Shown here one piece after another: positions 45,042 to 52,881 of a stretch of DNA of 64,000 bases. How positions within the stretch are numbered: the stretch's first letter is position 1; the number at the start of each line of letters is the position of its first letter. A program made the position numbers and the translations under genes. The notes below the pieces were generated by a model that made no database searches, was not told the DNA's origin, and saw only the letters and a program-made list of their open reading frames with translations. The DNA is from Haliea sp040222615. GTDB lineage: Bacteria; Pseudomonadota; Gammaproteobacteria; Pseudomonadales; Halieaceae. The DNA is taken from assembly GCF_040222615.1 (NCBI RefSeq), contig NZ_JAVKCQ010000019.1, positions 1 to 64,000 on the forward strand. Direction: 5' to 3'.

Positions 45042-45082
45042 CTGCAAAAGTGTGACTTTCACAATCCTGCAAAGTGTGTACT
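45042..45082. repeat. Imperfect 16-bp direct repeat in a divergent promoter region
   Basis: CTGCAAAAGTGTGACT (45042-45057) and CTGCAAAGTGTGTACT (45067-45082) recur with a 25-bp period between the divergent HNH and EEP genes. This could be a paired regulator site. Confidence 0.4.
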
Positions 45083-45136
45083 CTGCAGGGCAAGCCGAAA
45101 TGGGTCAGGATCAGCCGACACAGCGGAGAGCGTGTG

Positions 45137-46225
45137 GTGACGTTGCAGTGGATGTGGTTGTGCGCGATTGGCGGGTTGCTGTTGACGACCCTGCTGCCGC
45201 TGTCGCGTATTACCGCCTGGTGGGTTCGCGGTCTCGATTTCCCTCGCCTGCAATTGGCGGGGCTGGCCTGCACACTGCTGGTCGCCGGCGTCATACTGGG
45301 CCTGGCTCAGGGTTTCACACCGCCGCTGGTGATCGGCCTGTTGGCGTGTCTCGGCACCGTCGCCTTTCACGCCTGGTGGATTCTTCCCTACACCCGCCTG
45401 TGGCCGCAGGAAGTGCTCGCCGCCGATGGCGCGAAGCCCTGCCTGCGGCTGTTGACCGCGAATGTACTGACGCCGAACCGGCAGGCGCAGCGCTTTCTCG
45501 ACCTGGTTGGTGAAAATGCCCCGGACCTGGTGATCACGCTGGAATCCGATGCCTGGTGGCAGGCCCATCTGGACGCGCTTGAGCGCGACTACCCATTCAG
45601 CGTCAAAGTGCCCCAGGACAACCTCTACGGCATGCACCTGTATTCCCGCCTGCCGCTTGCGGACACGGAGATCGCCTTTCTCGTGGAAGACGAGGTGCCG
45701 TCAATTCACACCAGCGTGGTGATGTCGGATTCGGCGCGCCTGCGCCTGCATATCCTGCACCCGGCACCACCGAGCCCGACCGAGAACGACGAATCCACTG
45801 AACGCGATGCGGAGCTGGTGGTCGTGGCCCAGTCGGTCGCGAAGGAGACGGGCCCGGTCGTCGTCACCGGCGATCTCAACGATGTTGCCTGGTCCACCAC
45901 CACGCGCCTGTTTCGCAAGATCAGCGGCCTGCTCGACCCCCGGGTGGGGCGCGGGATGTTCAACACCTTTCACGCGGACTACCCGCTGCTGCGCTGGCCG
46001 CTGGATCATCTGTTTCACAGCGACCACTTTACAGTCAGTGAGTTGCGGCGGCTGCCGGCCTTCGGCTCGGACCATTTCGCCCTGTTGGTGGAGCTTTGCT
46101 ACCAGCCCGGGCGCAAGGCTGCGCAGGAGGGATTGGAGGGCGATGCACAGGACCGCGCGCTGGCGCGGGAGAAAGCCGCGGCGGAGTCTGTCACCGCCGG
46201 GGATGTGCCGGTCCCGGGTCGATAG
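45137..46225 (+). CDS. Membrane-anchored endonuclease/exonuclease/phosphatase family protein
   Basis: A ~362-residue protein with three hydrophobic helices in the first ~90 residues (WMWLCAIGGLLLTTLLPL, LAGLACTLLVAGVILGLAQG, LVIGLLACLGTVAFHAWWIL). An EEP domain follows, with LRLLTANVLTPNRQ, the acidic ITLESD, VVTGDLNDVAWS (metal Asp/Asn) and the final GSDHFALL histidine. The catalytic domain is predicted outside the membrane, where relatives act on phosphodiester or phospholipid substrates. GTG 45137 is chosen for its GGAGAG seven bases upstream; GTG 45134 or 45074 are alternatives. The tail is Ala/Glu-rich. Confidence 0.8.
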   Translation: MTLQWMWLCAIGGLLLTTLLPLSRITAWWVRGLDFPRLQLAGLACTLLVAGVILGLAQGFTPPLVIGLLACLGTVAFHAWWILPYTRLWPQEVLAADGAKPCLRLLTANVLTPNRQAQRFLDLVGENAPDLVITLESDAWWQAHLDALERDYPFSVKVPQDNLYGMHLYSRLPLADTEIAFLVEDEVPSIHTSVVMSDSARLRLHILHPAPPSPTENDESTERDAELVVVAQSVAKETGPVVVTGDLNDVAWSTTTRLFRKISGLLDPRVGRGMFNTFHADYPLLRWPLDHLFHSDHFTVSELRRLPAFGSDHFALLVELCYQPGRKAAQEGLEGDAQDRALAREKAAAESVTAGDVPVPGR

Positions 46226-46270
46226 TAGCCAACGTCCCCGGCCGCGCCAGGTACCGCGAACGGCGCACGC

Positions 46271-46882
46271 CTACTGCGCTGTCCAGCTCGCCTCCACCAG
46301 GGGAACGCCGCCGCCGAGGATCCGGCCCTGGAACTGTTGGCCGGCAAGCACCTCGCCCACCCCCGCCGGGGTCCCGGTCATCACGATGTCGCCGTCTTCC
46401 AGGCTCATGAAGCCAGCCAGGCTGTCGAGAATGGTCTGCGGTGGATACAGCATCAGGCGCACGCCGCCCTGCTGGCGCAACGCGCCGTCTATGCGCAGTT
46501 CCAGGGACAGCTGCTCGACCGGCACCGCCAGCGGCACGAATTCGCCGAGCAGGGCCGCGCCGTCGAAGGCCTTGGCGCGCTCCCAGGGCAGGCCTCTCTC
46601 TTTCAGTCGGGACTGCAGTCCGCGCTTGGTCAGGTCGAGACCGAAACCAACCGCCGCCAGCTTGCCGCCCTCGACCAGGAAGGCGATCTCACCCTCATAG
46701 TGCAGGGGTTCACCGCGGGCGGCGTACAGCGTGTCCCCCAGTGCCGAATTCGGTTTCAGGAAGACCACCATGTCCTCGGGCACTTCATTGCCCAGTTCTT
46801 CAATATGAGCCGCATAGTTGCGGCCGATGCAGACGATCTTGGAGGGCGCGATGGCGCGGCCCTGGCAGTGAATTGTGCGCAC
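46271..46882 (-). CDS. Fumarylacetoacetate hydrolase-family protein
   Basis: A ~203-residue FAH-fold enzyme. Typical features are KIVCIGRNYAAHIEELGN at the start, the metal-binding LHYEGEIAFLVE glutamates, and the closing DIVMTGTPAGVGEVLAG. The GTG at 46882 is chosen because the protein then begins as in YcgM-type relatives; the longer frame would overlap the divergent exporter gene. Members hydrolyse acylpyruvates or decarboxylate oxaloacetate; the substrate here is not known. Confidence 0.87.
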   Translation of the reverse strand: MRTIHCQGRAIAPSKIVCIGRNYAAHIEELGNEVPEDMVVFLKPNSALGDTLYAARGEPLHYEGEIAFLVEGGKLAAVGFGLDLTKRGLQSRLKERGLPWERAKAFDGAALLGEFVPLAVPVEQLSLELRIDGALRQQGGVRLMLYPPQTILDSLAGFMSLEDGDIVMTGTPAGVGEVLAGQQFQGRILGGGVPLVEASWTAQ

Positions 46883-46988
46883 TAAAAAGGTCCCCGATGC
46901 GGTTTGGCGTGAAGGCTGTGGCATCATAGCGCGGTCGCCGGTGCCGGAAACAGTGGCTGCCGGCATGTTGTTTGCGCAAGGAGTGAGG

Positions 46989-47810
46989 ATGGAGCTTGTC
47001 GGTGAGTGGGGTCCCCTGGTGCTGGCAATGCTGGCCACCGGCATTGTTGCCGGTGTCATGGCCGGATTGCTGGGAGTGGGTGGCGGGATTGTTATTGTGC
47101 CAGTGCTGGATGTCGCCCTTGGCACCCAGGGCGTGGACCCGGCCATTCGCATGCATATTGCGGTGGCGACCTCGCTGGCGACGATCATTCTCACCTCGGT
47201 GTCATCGACCCGCGCGCATCACCAGCGCGGATCCGTTGACTTTGGCCTGGCGCGCAACTGGGGCGGCTATATCCTGGCGGGCTCAGTGCTTGGCGCGTGG
47301 CTGGCTTCGCACCTGCACAGCAATGTGCTGGCGTTGATCTTCGGCGCGGTGGCAGTGCTGCTGGGGCTGCGCATGCTGCTGCTGGGCGGTCGCAACCCGG
47401 AGCCGGTGGAGGAAACGCCCAGGGGCGCGGGGATCCGGCTGATCCCTCTGGGGATAGGTGGCCTGTCCAGCATGATGGGCATTGGCGGTGGCACTTTCAG
47501 CGTGCCTGTGCTGAGCCTGCTCGGACACAGGATTCACCGGGCGGTGGGCACCTCGGCACTGTTCGGCCTGCTGATCAGCGTGCCCGGCGCCATCGCCTTC
47601 GTGGCCACGGGCTGGGGTGACCCACGCCTGCCGCCCGGCAGCCTCGGCTTCGTCAACCTGCTGGGCCTGGCCTGTATTGCGCCCGCGACCATGCTGGCGG
47701 CACCCTACGGTGCACGCCTGGCCCATCGATTGAACGCTCGCCAGCTGAACCTCGCCTTTGGCATCTTCCTGCTCGTGGTGTCTGGCCGGATGCTGCTGCG
47801 GGCACTCTGA
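46989..47810 (+). CDS. TauE/SafE family sulfite/organosulfonate exporter-like permease
   Basis: A 273-residue membrane protein with about eight helices in two repeats. The first carries GVMAGLLGVGGGIVIVPVLDVAL and the second GGLSSMMGIGGGTFSVPVLSLLG, the repeated Gly-rich signatures of the TauE/SafE family. ATG 46989 has GAGTGAGG upstream; the frame continues to 46875 without membrane-like sequence. Substrates of the family include sulfite and sulfoacetate. It is divergent from the FAH gene across 106 bp. Confidence 0.9.
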   Translation: MELVGEWGPLVLAMLATGIVAGVMAGLLGVGGGIVIVPVLDVALGTQGVDPAIRMHIAVATSLATIILTSVSSTRAHHQRGSVDFGLARNWGGYILAGSVLGAWLASHLHSNVLALIFGAVAVLLGLRMLLLGGRNPEPVEETPRGAGIRLIPLGIGGLSSMMGIGGGTFSVPVLSLLGHRIHRAVGTSALFGLLISVPGAIAFVATGWGDPRLPPGSLGFVNLLGLACIAPATMLAAPYGARLAHRLNARQLNLAFGIFLLVVSGRMLLRAL

Positions 47811-47831
47811 GCCGGATTGGGCCGGCCCCGC

Positions 47832-48683
47832 TCAGCGCAGCAGCAACAGGGTGATGTCGCTGTGGCTGAGCATCCGTGTGGTGTTGCTGCCGACAAAAAA
47901 CTGGCGGATCCGGGAATGCCCCCAGGCGCCCATGACCATCAGGTCAATACCCTGGTCGCGATGGTACTGGCCCAGCGCGCTCTGCACTTCGCCTTCCAGG
48001 GTGGCGGTAGTGACGTCGAAGCCGGCCTCGGCGAGGGTGTCGCGGGCCTGTCCGATCTGCCTTGTCTGCTCGGCTGTCACCGGGCCCACGGTCACCAGAT
48101 GGCAGGGCAGTCCGGCCAGGAGCGGGCTGTCAGCCACCAGTTCCAGCGCCTTGGACGCTGTGGCACTGCCGTCGTAGGCGATCATGAACTGCCGGGGCGC
48201 GACGAATTCCCGCATAACCACCATGATCGGCCGGTGCACGCTGCGCACCACGCTTTCCAGGTGGGAGCCAATGGTGTGCGCGGCGATGTCGTGATCCTCG
48301 CCCAGGCGGCCCATGACCAGCAGGCGGGTATCCTCCTCCAGGTCGCGCAGGGCGCCGACCAGGTCTCCGTGGCGCTGCTTGCGTGCCACGTCCCTGGCGC
48401 CCGCATTCACGGCGATGGCTTCCGCGTCCTCCAGCAAGTGCCTGCCGTGTTCCAGGGCGAGCTTTTCCCGCCGCTCATCCAGCGCCGTCAGCTCTTCCAG
48501 CAACTGCTCCCGGCTGCCCAGGCCGATTGCCCCGGACAGGTCCTGCGCCGGCGGCGCCGAGGGCCGCTCCAGCACGTGCAGCAACAGCAGGCGGGTGTCC
48601 AGGCGGCCACTGGCCCAGGCGGCGGCGATGGTCACGCAGCGGGCACTGGCGGAACCGTCGATACAGGCGACAATATTATTCAT
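47832..48683 (-). CDS. Tandem universal stress protein
   Basis: A 283-residue protein of two Usp domains. Each half opens with a Usp strand (NNIVACIDGSASA and FMIAYDGSATA). The ATP-type loop is recognisable in the second as VMGAWGHSRIRQFFVGSNTTRML and in the first as VMGRLGEDHDIAAHTIGSHLESVV. It starts 17 bp downstream of the SulP transporter gene on the same strand, so the two are co-expressed and may act together in controlling anion uptake. Confidence 0.92.
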   Translation of the reverse strand: MNNIVACIDGSASARCVTIAAAWASGRLDTRLLLLHVLERPSAPPAQDLSGAIGLGSREQLLEELTALDERREKLALEHGRHLLEDAEAIAVNAGARDVARKQRHGDLVGALRDLEEDTRLLVMGRLGEDHDIAAHTIGSHLESVVRSVHRPIMVVMREFVAPRQFMIAYDGSATASKALELVADSPLLAGLPCHLVTVGPVTAEQTRQIGQARDTLAEAGFDVTTATLEGEVQSALGQYHRDQGIDLMVMGAWGHSRIRQFFVGSNTTRMLSHSDITLLLLR

Positions 48684-48700
48684 GGTGGTACTCCTGATCC

Positions 48701-50188
48701 CTAGTGCCCGGACATCAACGATGCGATGGCTTCCGGTTTGTCGTGGACGCCGAAGCGATCGACGATGGTGGCGCTGGCCTCATTCATGCCGACCAGGTTG
48801 ACCTCGGCGCCCTCGCGGCGGAACTTGATCACCACCTTGTCCAGGGCCGACACCGAGGTGATGTCCCAGAAGTGCGCGGCGGAGACATCGATAGTGACAC
48901 GCTCCAGGGCCTCTTTGAAGTCGAAGGCCGCGATGAAGCCGTCGGCGGTAGCGAAGAATACCTGGCCAATGACGGTGTAGACCCGGTGGCCGTCGCCCTC
49001 ATCCGCCGCTTTCACCAGCATGAAGCGGCTGATCTTGTTGGCAAAGAACAGGGCCGCCAGCAGCACCCCGACCAGCACCCCCAGCGCCAGGTTGTGCGTG
49101 CCAACGACCACAACAACGGTCGCCAGCATGACGATGCTGGAGGACAGGGGGTGTTGCCTCAGATTGCGGATGGAATCCCAGGAAAAAGTGCCTATGGACA
49201 CCATGATCATCACCGCCACCAGCGCCGCCATGGGGATCCGGGTCAGCCAGTCCCCGAGGAATACCACCATCAACAGCAGGAAGGTGCCGGCAGCAAAGCA
49301 GGACAGGCGGCCGCGGCCGCCGGATTTCACGTTGATCACCGATTGACCGATCATGGCGCAGCCCGCCATGCCCCCGAGCAGGCCGGCGCCGATATTGGCG
49401 ATCCCCTGGCCCTTGCACTCACGGTTCTTGTCGCTCTCGGTGTCGGTGAGGTCGTCGACGATGGTGGCGGTCATCATCGACTCCAGCAGGCCGACGACGG
49501 CCAGCGCGGCGGCATAGGGGAAAATGATGGTCAGGGTCGCGAAGTTCAGCGGGACGTCCGGCCACAGGAACACGGGCAGGGTATCGGGCAGCTCGCCCAT
49601 GTCGCCAACGGTGCGGATATCCAGCTGCAACAGGATTGCCACGGCGGTCAGGGACAGGATGCAAACCAGCGGCGAAGGTATCAGCTTGCCCACCCGCGGC
49701 AGCAGGGGGAACAGGTAGATGATGCCCAGGCCGGTGGCGGTCATGGCGTATACGTGCCAGGTGACGCCGGTCAGCTCGGGTATCTGGGCCAGGAAAATCA
49801 GTATCGCCAGGGCATTCACGAAGCCGGTCACCACGGAACGGGATACGAAGCGCATCAGCGAGCCCAGCCTGAGGAAGCCCGCCAGGATCTGCAGCATGCC
49901 GGTGAGGACCGTTGCAGCGAGCAGGTACTCGAGGCCGTGCTCCCTGACCAGGGTGATCATCAGCAGCGCCATGGCCCCGGTGGCGGCGGATATCATGCCG
50001 GGCCGTCCACCGGTGAAGGCGATGACCACCGCGATACAGAAGGAAGCGTAGAGGCCGACCTTGGGATCAACGCCGGCGATAATGGAAAAGGCGATGGCTT
50101 CGGGGATCAGGGCGAGGGCGACAACAAGACCGGCGAGCAGGTCGCCGCGGATGTTGCCGAACCATTCCTGTTTGAGGGTAGCGAGCAT
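48701..50188 (-). CDS. SulP family anion transporter with STAS domain
   Basis: A 495-residue inner-membrane transporter of the SulP/SLC26 type. The N-terminal core (GNIRGDLLAGLVVALALIPE, FTGGRPGMISAATGA) has the typical consensus, with about 12-14 helices, and a C-terminal STAS domain begins near residue 410 (VYTVIGQVFFATADGF, ERVTIDVSAAHFWDITSV). Members carry bicarbonate, sulfate or dicarboxylates. The SulP-Usp pairing recalls bacterial bicarbonate-type SulP loci, an inference only. ATG 50188 gives the family start; the frame is open 39 bp further. Confidence 0.92.
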   Translation of the reverse strand: MLATLKQEWFGNIRGDLLAGLVVALALIPEAIAFSIIAGVDPKVGLYASFCIAVVIAFTGGRPGMISAATGAMALLMITLVREHGLEYLLAATVLTGMLQILAGFLRLGSLMRFVSRSVVTGFVNALAILIFLAQIPELTGVTWHVYAMTATGLGIIYLFPLLPRVGKLIPSPLVCILSLTAVAILLQLDIRTVGDMGELPDTLPVFLWPDVPLNFATLTIIFPYAAALAVVGLLESMMTATIVDDLTDTESDKNRECKGQGIANIGAGLLGGMAGCAMIGQSVINVKSGGRGRLSCFAAGTFLLLMVVFLGDWLTRIPMAALVAVMIMVSIGTFSWDSIRNLRQHPLSSSIVMLATVVVVVGTHNLALGVLVGVLLAALFFANKISRFMLVKAADEGDGHRVYTVIGQVFFATADGFIAAFDFKEALERVTIDVSAAHFWDITSVSALDKVVIKFRREGAEVNLVGMNEASATIVDRFGVHDKPEAIASLMSGH

Positions 50189-50371
50189 GGCAAAGTCTTC
50201 GGGTAGGTGAGCGGGATGCCGGCGCAACAGGAACGCGCAGGGCAGGTGTTGCCCCGGCGGTGGGTGCTGGCGGTATCGGGAAGGCGGCGATTATCCGGGA
50301 AGCCGGGGATCAAGGCCAGCGCGGTGTGAACTTGTACCGGGATCCCCTGGTTTCAGGCCTGTTTCCCGCCG

Positions 50372-51211
50372 TTACTCCCGTGGCCGGGTGCCCGACTGCT
50401 CTGTTATCGCCGCGGTCAGTGCCTGCAGCTGCTGCTGCACTTCGTCCAGTTGCTGGACGATACGGTCGCGTTCGTCATGGGCCTGTTGCGCCTCGCGGGC
50501 GTTCTGCTCCGAGGTCATCACTCCCAGGATCGCGCCCACCATCATATTGAGGAATATGAAAGCGGTGAGGAAGATAAAGGTCAGGTAGTAGACCCAGCTC
50601 AGCGGATAGGATTCCATGGTGGCGTACATGACATCGGTCCAGTCCTCGAAGGTCGCAACCCGGAACAGGGTCAGCATGGCGATCGCCACATCTCCCCACA
50701 GCTCCTCGTCGGTATCGGCGAAGAACATGGAGCCGATCGCAGCGTAGATGTAAAAGATGATGAACATCAGCAGGGCGATGTAGCCCATGCGCGGTATCGC
50801 CTTCAGCAGCGAGTTGATCAGAAAGCGCAGCTCCGGTACCACCGACACCAGGCGCAGGACCCGGAATACCCGCAGCAGGCGTCCCAGCAGCACCGCCTCC
50901 GAGTTGTCCAGCGGAATCAGGCTGCCGATCACCACGATGGTGTCGAAGATATTCCAGCCATCGAGGAAGAAGCGCCGCTTGTGCGGGCAGGCGGCAAAGC
51001 GGAACAGGATTTCCAGCAGGAAGAAGACAGTGATCGCAGTATCCATGACCCCGAGGCTGCGCTCTACCCAGGGACTCAGCTCGTAGGTCTTGGCACCGAT
51101 GGTCAGCGCCGAGAGAATGATGATGGCGATGACCGCCCCCTGAAACAGGCGGCTGGATTCTATCCGGCGCAGCGCGCTGGAGCCGGAATACGATAGGGTT
51201 GCGGGAGGCAT
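50372..51211 (-). CDS. Voltage-gated-type cation channel (one-domain ion transporter family)
   Basis: A 279-residue six-helix channel subunit, expected to work as a tetramer. S4 carries four arginines every third residue (R111, R114, R117, R120 in GRLLRVFRVLRLV). The pore loop TLFRVATFEDWTDVMY places TFEDWTD (residues 187-193) where NaChBac-type channels have TLESWS. A C-terminal coiled coil (ERDRIVQQLDEVQQQLQAL) would hold the tetramer. ATG 51211 is chosen because the residues before it lack hydrophobic or conserved sequence. Confidence 0.88.
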   Translation of the reverse strand: MPPATLSYSGSSALRRIESSRLFQGAVIAIIILSALTIGAKTYELSPWVERSLGVMDTAITVFFLLEILFRFAACPHKRRFFLDGWNIFDTIVVIGSLIPLDNSEAVLLGRLLRVFRVLRLVSVVPELRFLINSLLKAIPRMGYIALLMFIIFYIYAAIGSMFFADTDEELWGDVAIAMLTLFRVATFEDWTDVMYATMESYPLSWVYYLTFIFLTAFIFLNMMVGAILGVMTSEQNAREAQQAHDERDRIVQQLDEVQQQLQALTAAITEQSGTRPRE

Positions 51212-51260
51212 GGGGATATCTGCTTGAACCGGGGCCGGGGAGCGGGGAAGTTTAGTGCCC

Positions 51261-51276
51261 CGCAAATTTTTTTGCG
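51261..51276. promoter_or_regulatory. AT-rich inverted repeat between the ion channel and MFS genes
   Basis: CGCAAA-TTTT-TTTGCG lies 50 bp upstream of the minus-strand channel start. The symmetry suggests a regulator site, or a hairpin in the 5' leader. Confidence 0.3.
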
Positions 51277-51423
51277 AGCTATTGCCACTCACGCCCTCCG
51301 CTGCGTCGCGCCGGCACCTAATTGGCGTAAACTTGCGGGGAGGCCAGAGGCCAGCGCGCGGTGGCAGTTCGCCGGGCGCCGGTCGGCCGGGCGCAGTAGG
51401 TCGTGGAATTCCCGAGGCGAGCA

Positions 51424-52818
51424 GTGAGCACAGTCCCCCCCAGCAGACGCCGTACACTCTGGCTGCGCGAAACGCTGGCGCGCTCGCGCAAGGACGCGGT
51501 GTCCAGCTCGGTGATGACCGGCATCTGCGACAACTACCTCGGCGCGTTTGCTATCTCCCTGCGCGCCAGCCTGTCACAGATGGGCTGGCTGCTGGCCGCC
51601 CCCCAGCTCGCCGGTGCCGTCTGCCAGCTGCTGTCGGTGTGGTTGTGCCCGCGTTTTTCCCGTCGGCGCGCCATTGTCACCGGCGTGATACTGCAGGCAC
51701 TGGCGGTTCTGGGCATGGCCGTCATCGCCCTGTGGCGCCCGCCGGATGCGGTCACCTGGCTGATCCTGCTGGCCATTGTCTACCAGGCCAGCGCCAACTT
51801 TGTGCAGCCACAGTGGCGTGGCTGGATGGGCAGCGTGGTGCCGCCGCGGCGGCGAGGCGCGTTCTTTGCCGGTCGCACCCGCCTTACCATGATTACCAGT
51901 TTCACCGTGTTTGCCGGCGGCGGCGCGCTGCTGGGCATTTTCCAGCGCTATGAGCTGGCCTGGGCCTGCTTCGGGGTATTGTTCCTGCTGGCGGCGGTGG
52001 GGCGGGGCCTGTCGGCCAGGCAGCTGCGCCAGATGCACGACCCGGATCACAGCGACAGTGCCGGCGCGATCTCCTTCACCGCCACTCTGGGGCGCATCCG
52101 GGAGGCGTTCCGCGACAAGACTTTCTACCAGTACAGTCTCTTCATTGCCGGTATGCAGTCGGCGGTGGCCATCTCGGCGCCCTTCTTCAGCGTCTATATG
52201 CTGCGGGACCTGCACTACAGCTACTGGCAGTTCGCGGCCAATACCGGCGTCGCCATCCTCACCCAGTTCTTCACCCTGTCTACCTGGGGCCGGATCTGTG
52301 ACCGCTGGGGCAACCGCTGGGTGATGGTGACCAGCAGCTTGCTGATCCCGGTCGTGCCCGCCATGTGGCTGCTCTCCAGCGATTTCTATTATCTGCTGTT
52401 CGTGCAAGTACTTTCCGGTCTCGCCTGGGGCGGTTTTACCCTGAGTACCGCCAACTATCTTTATGACCTGCGCCCGCCGCGGGCGGATTTCGCCAGTTAC
52501 GCCGCAGTGCAGGCGGCGCTGGGAGCGGTGGGCATTTTTGCTGGTGCTCTCCTGGGCGGATACCTCGCTACTGCACTCGCGAGCGTGGTGCACTGGCTGC
52601 CCGAGAGCTGGCAGCCGCTGCACTCGGTGGTTCTGATCTTCCTGGTCTCCGCCCTGCTGCGATTGGCGATCGTCGCCTGGTTTATCCCGCGCTCGGTCGA
52701 GCTGCGGGTACGCCAGCGCCCGGATCTGTTGCAGGTGGTCTATCGAATATCCCGCTTTACACCCGGAGCGGGGATTGTCCTGGACTGGCTGACGGTCACC
52801 CGCAAACGCCGGGACTGA
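51424..52818 (+). CDS. MFS transporter
   Basis: A ~464-residue permease with twelve predicted helices and a basic loop after helix two (LCPRFSRRRAIVTG), the usual MFS A-motif position. DRWGNRWVMVTSSLL is the second-half equivalent. GTG 51424 has GAGGCGAG upstream; GTG 51403 would add seven residues. The closest named groups are sugar-phosphate or drug MFS proteins, but no substrate is evident. It is divergent from the ion channel gene. Confidence 0.85.
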   Translation: MSTVPPSRRRTLWLRETLARSRKDAVSSSVMTGICDNYLGAFAISLRASLSQMGWLLAAPQLAGAVCQLLSVWLCPRFSRRRAIVTGVILQALAVLGMAVIALWRPPDAVTWLILLAIVYQASANFVQPQWRGWMGSVVPPRRRGAFFAGRTRLTMITSFTVFAGGGALLGIFQRYELAWACFGVLFLLAAVGRGLSARQLRQMHDPDHSDSAGAISFTATLGRIREAFRDKTFYQYSLFIAGMQSAVAISAPFFSVYMLRDLHYSYWQFAANTGVAILTQFFTLSTWGRICDRWGNRWVMVTSSLLIPVVPAMWLLSSDFYYLLFVQVLSGLAWGGFTLSTANYLYDLRPPRADFASYAAVQAALGAVGIFAGALLGGYLATALASVVHWLPESWQPLHSVVLIFLVSALLRLAIVAWFIPRSVELRVRQRPDLLQVVYRISRFTPGAGIVLDWLTVTRKRRD

Positions 52819-52881
52819 TCTCGGCTATACTGCCAAGGACGTGCCAGCCGGCACGAGGGGAACAGTGGGAGGCGTGATCAT

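Noticed and set aside
48704..50206. 500-residue plus-strand open frame opposite sulP
   Set aside because: It is a His/Gln/Gly-rich shadow of the SulP gene with no motifs and no ribosome binding site.
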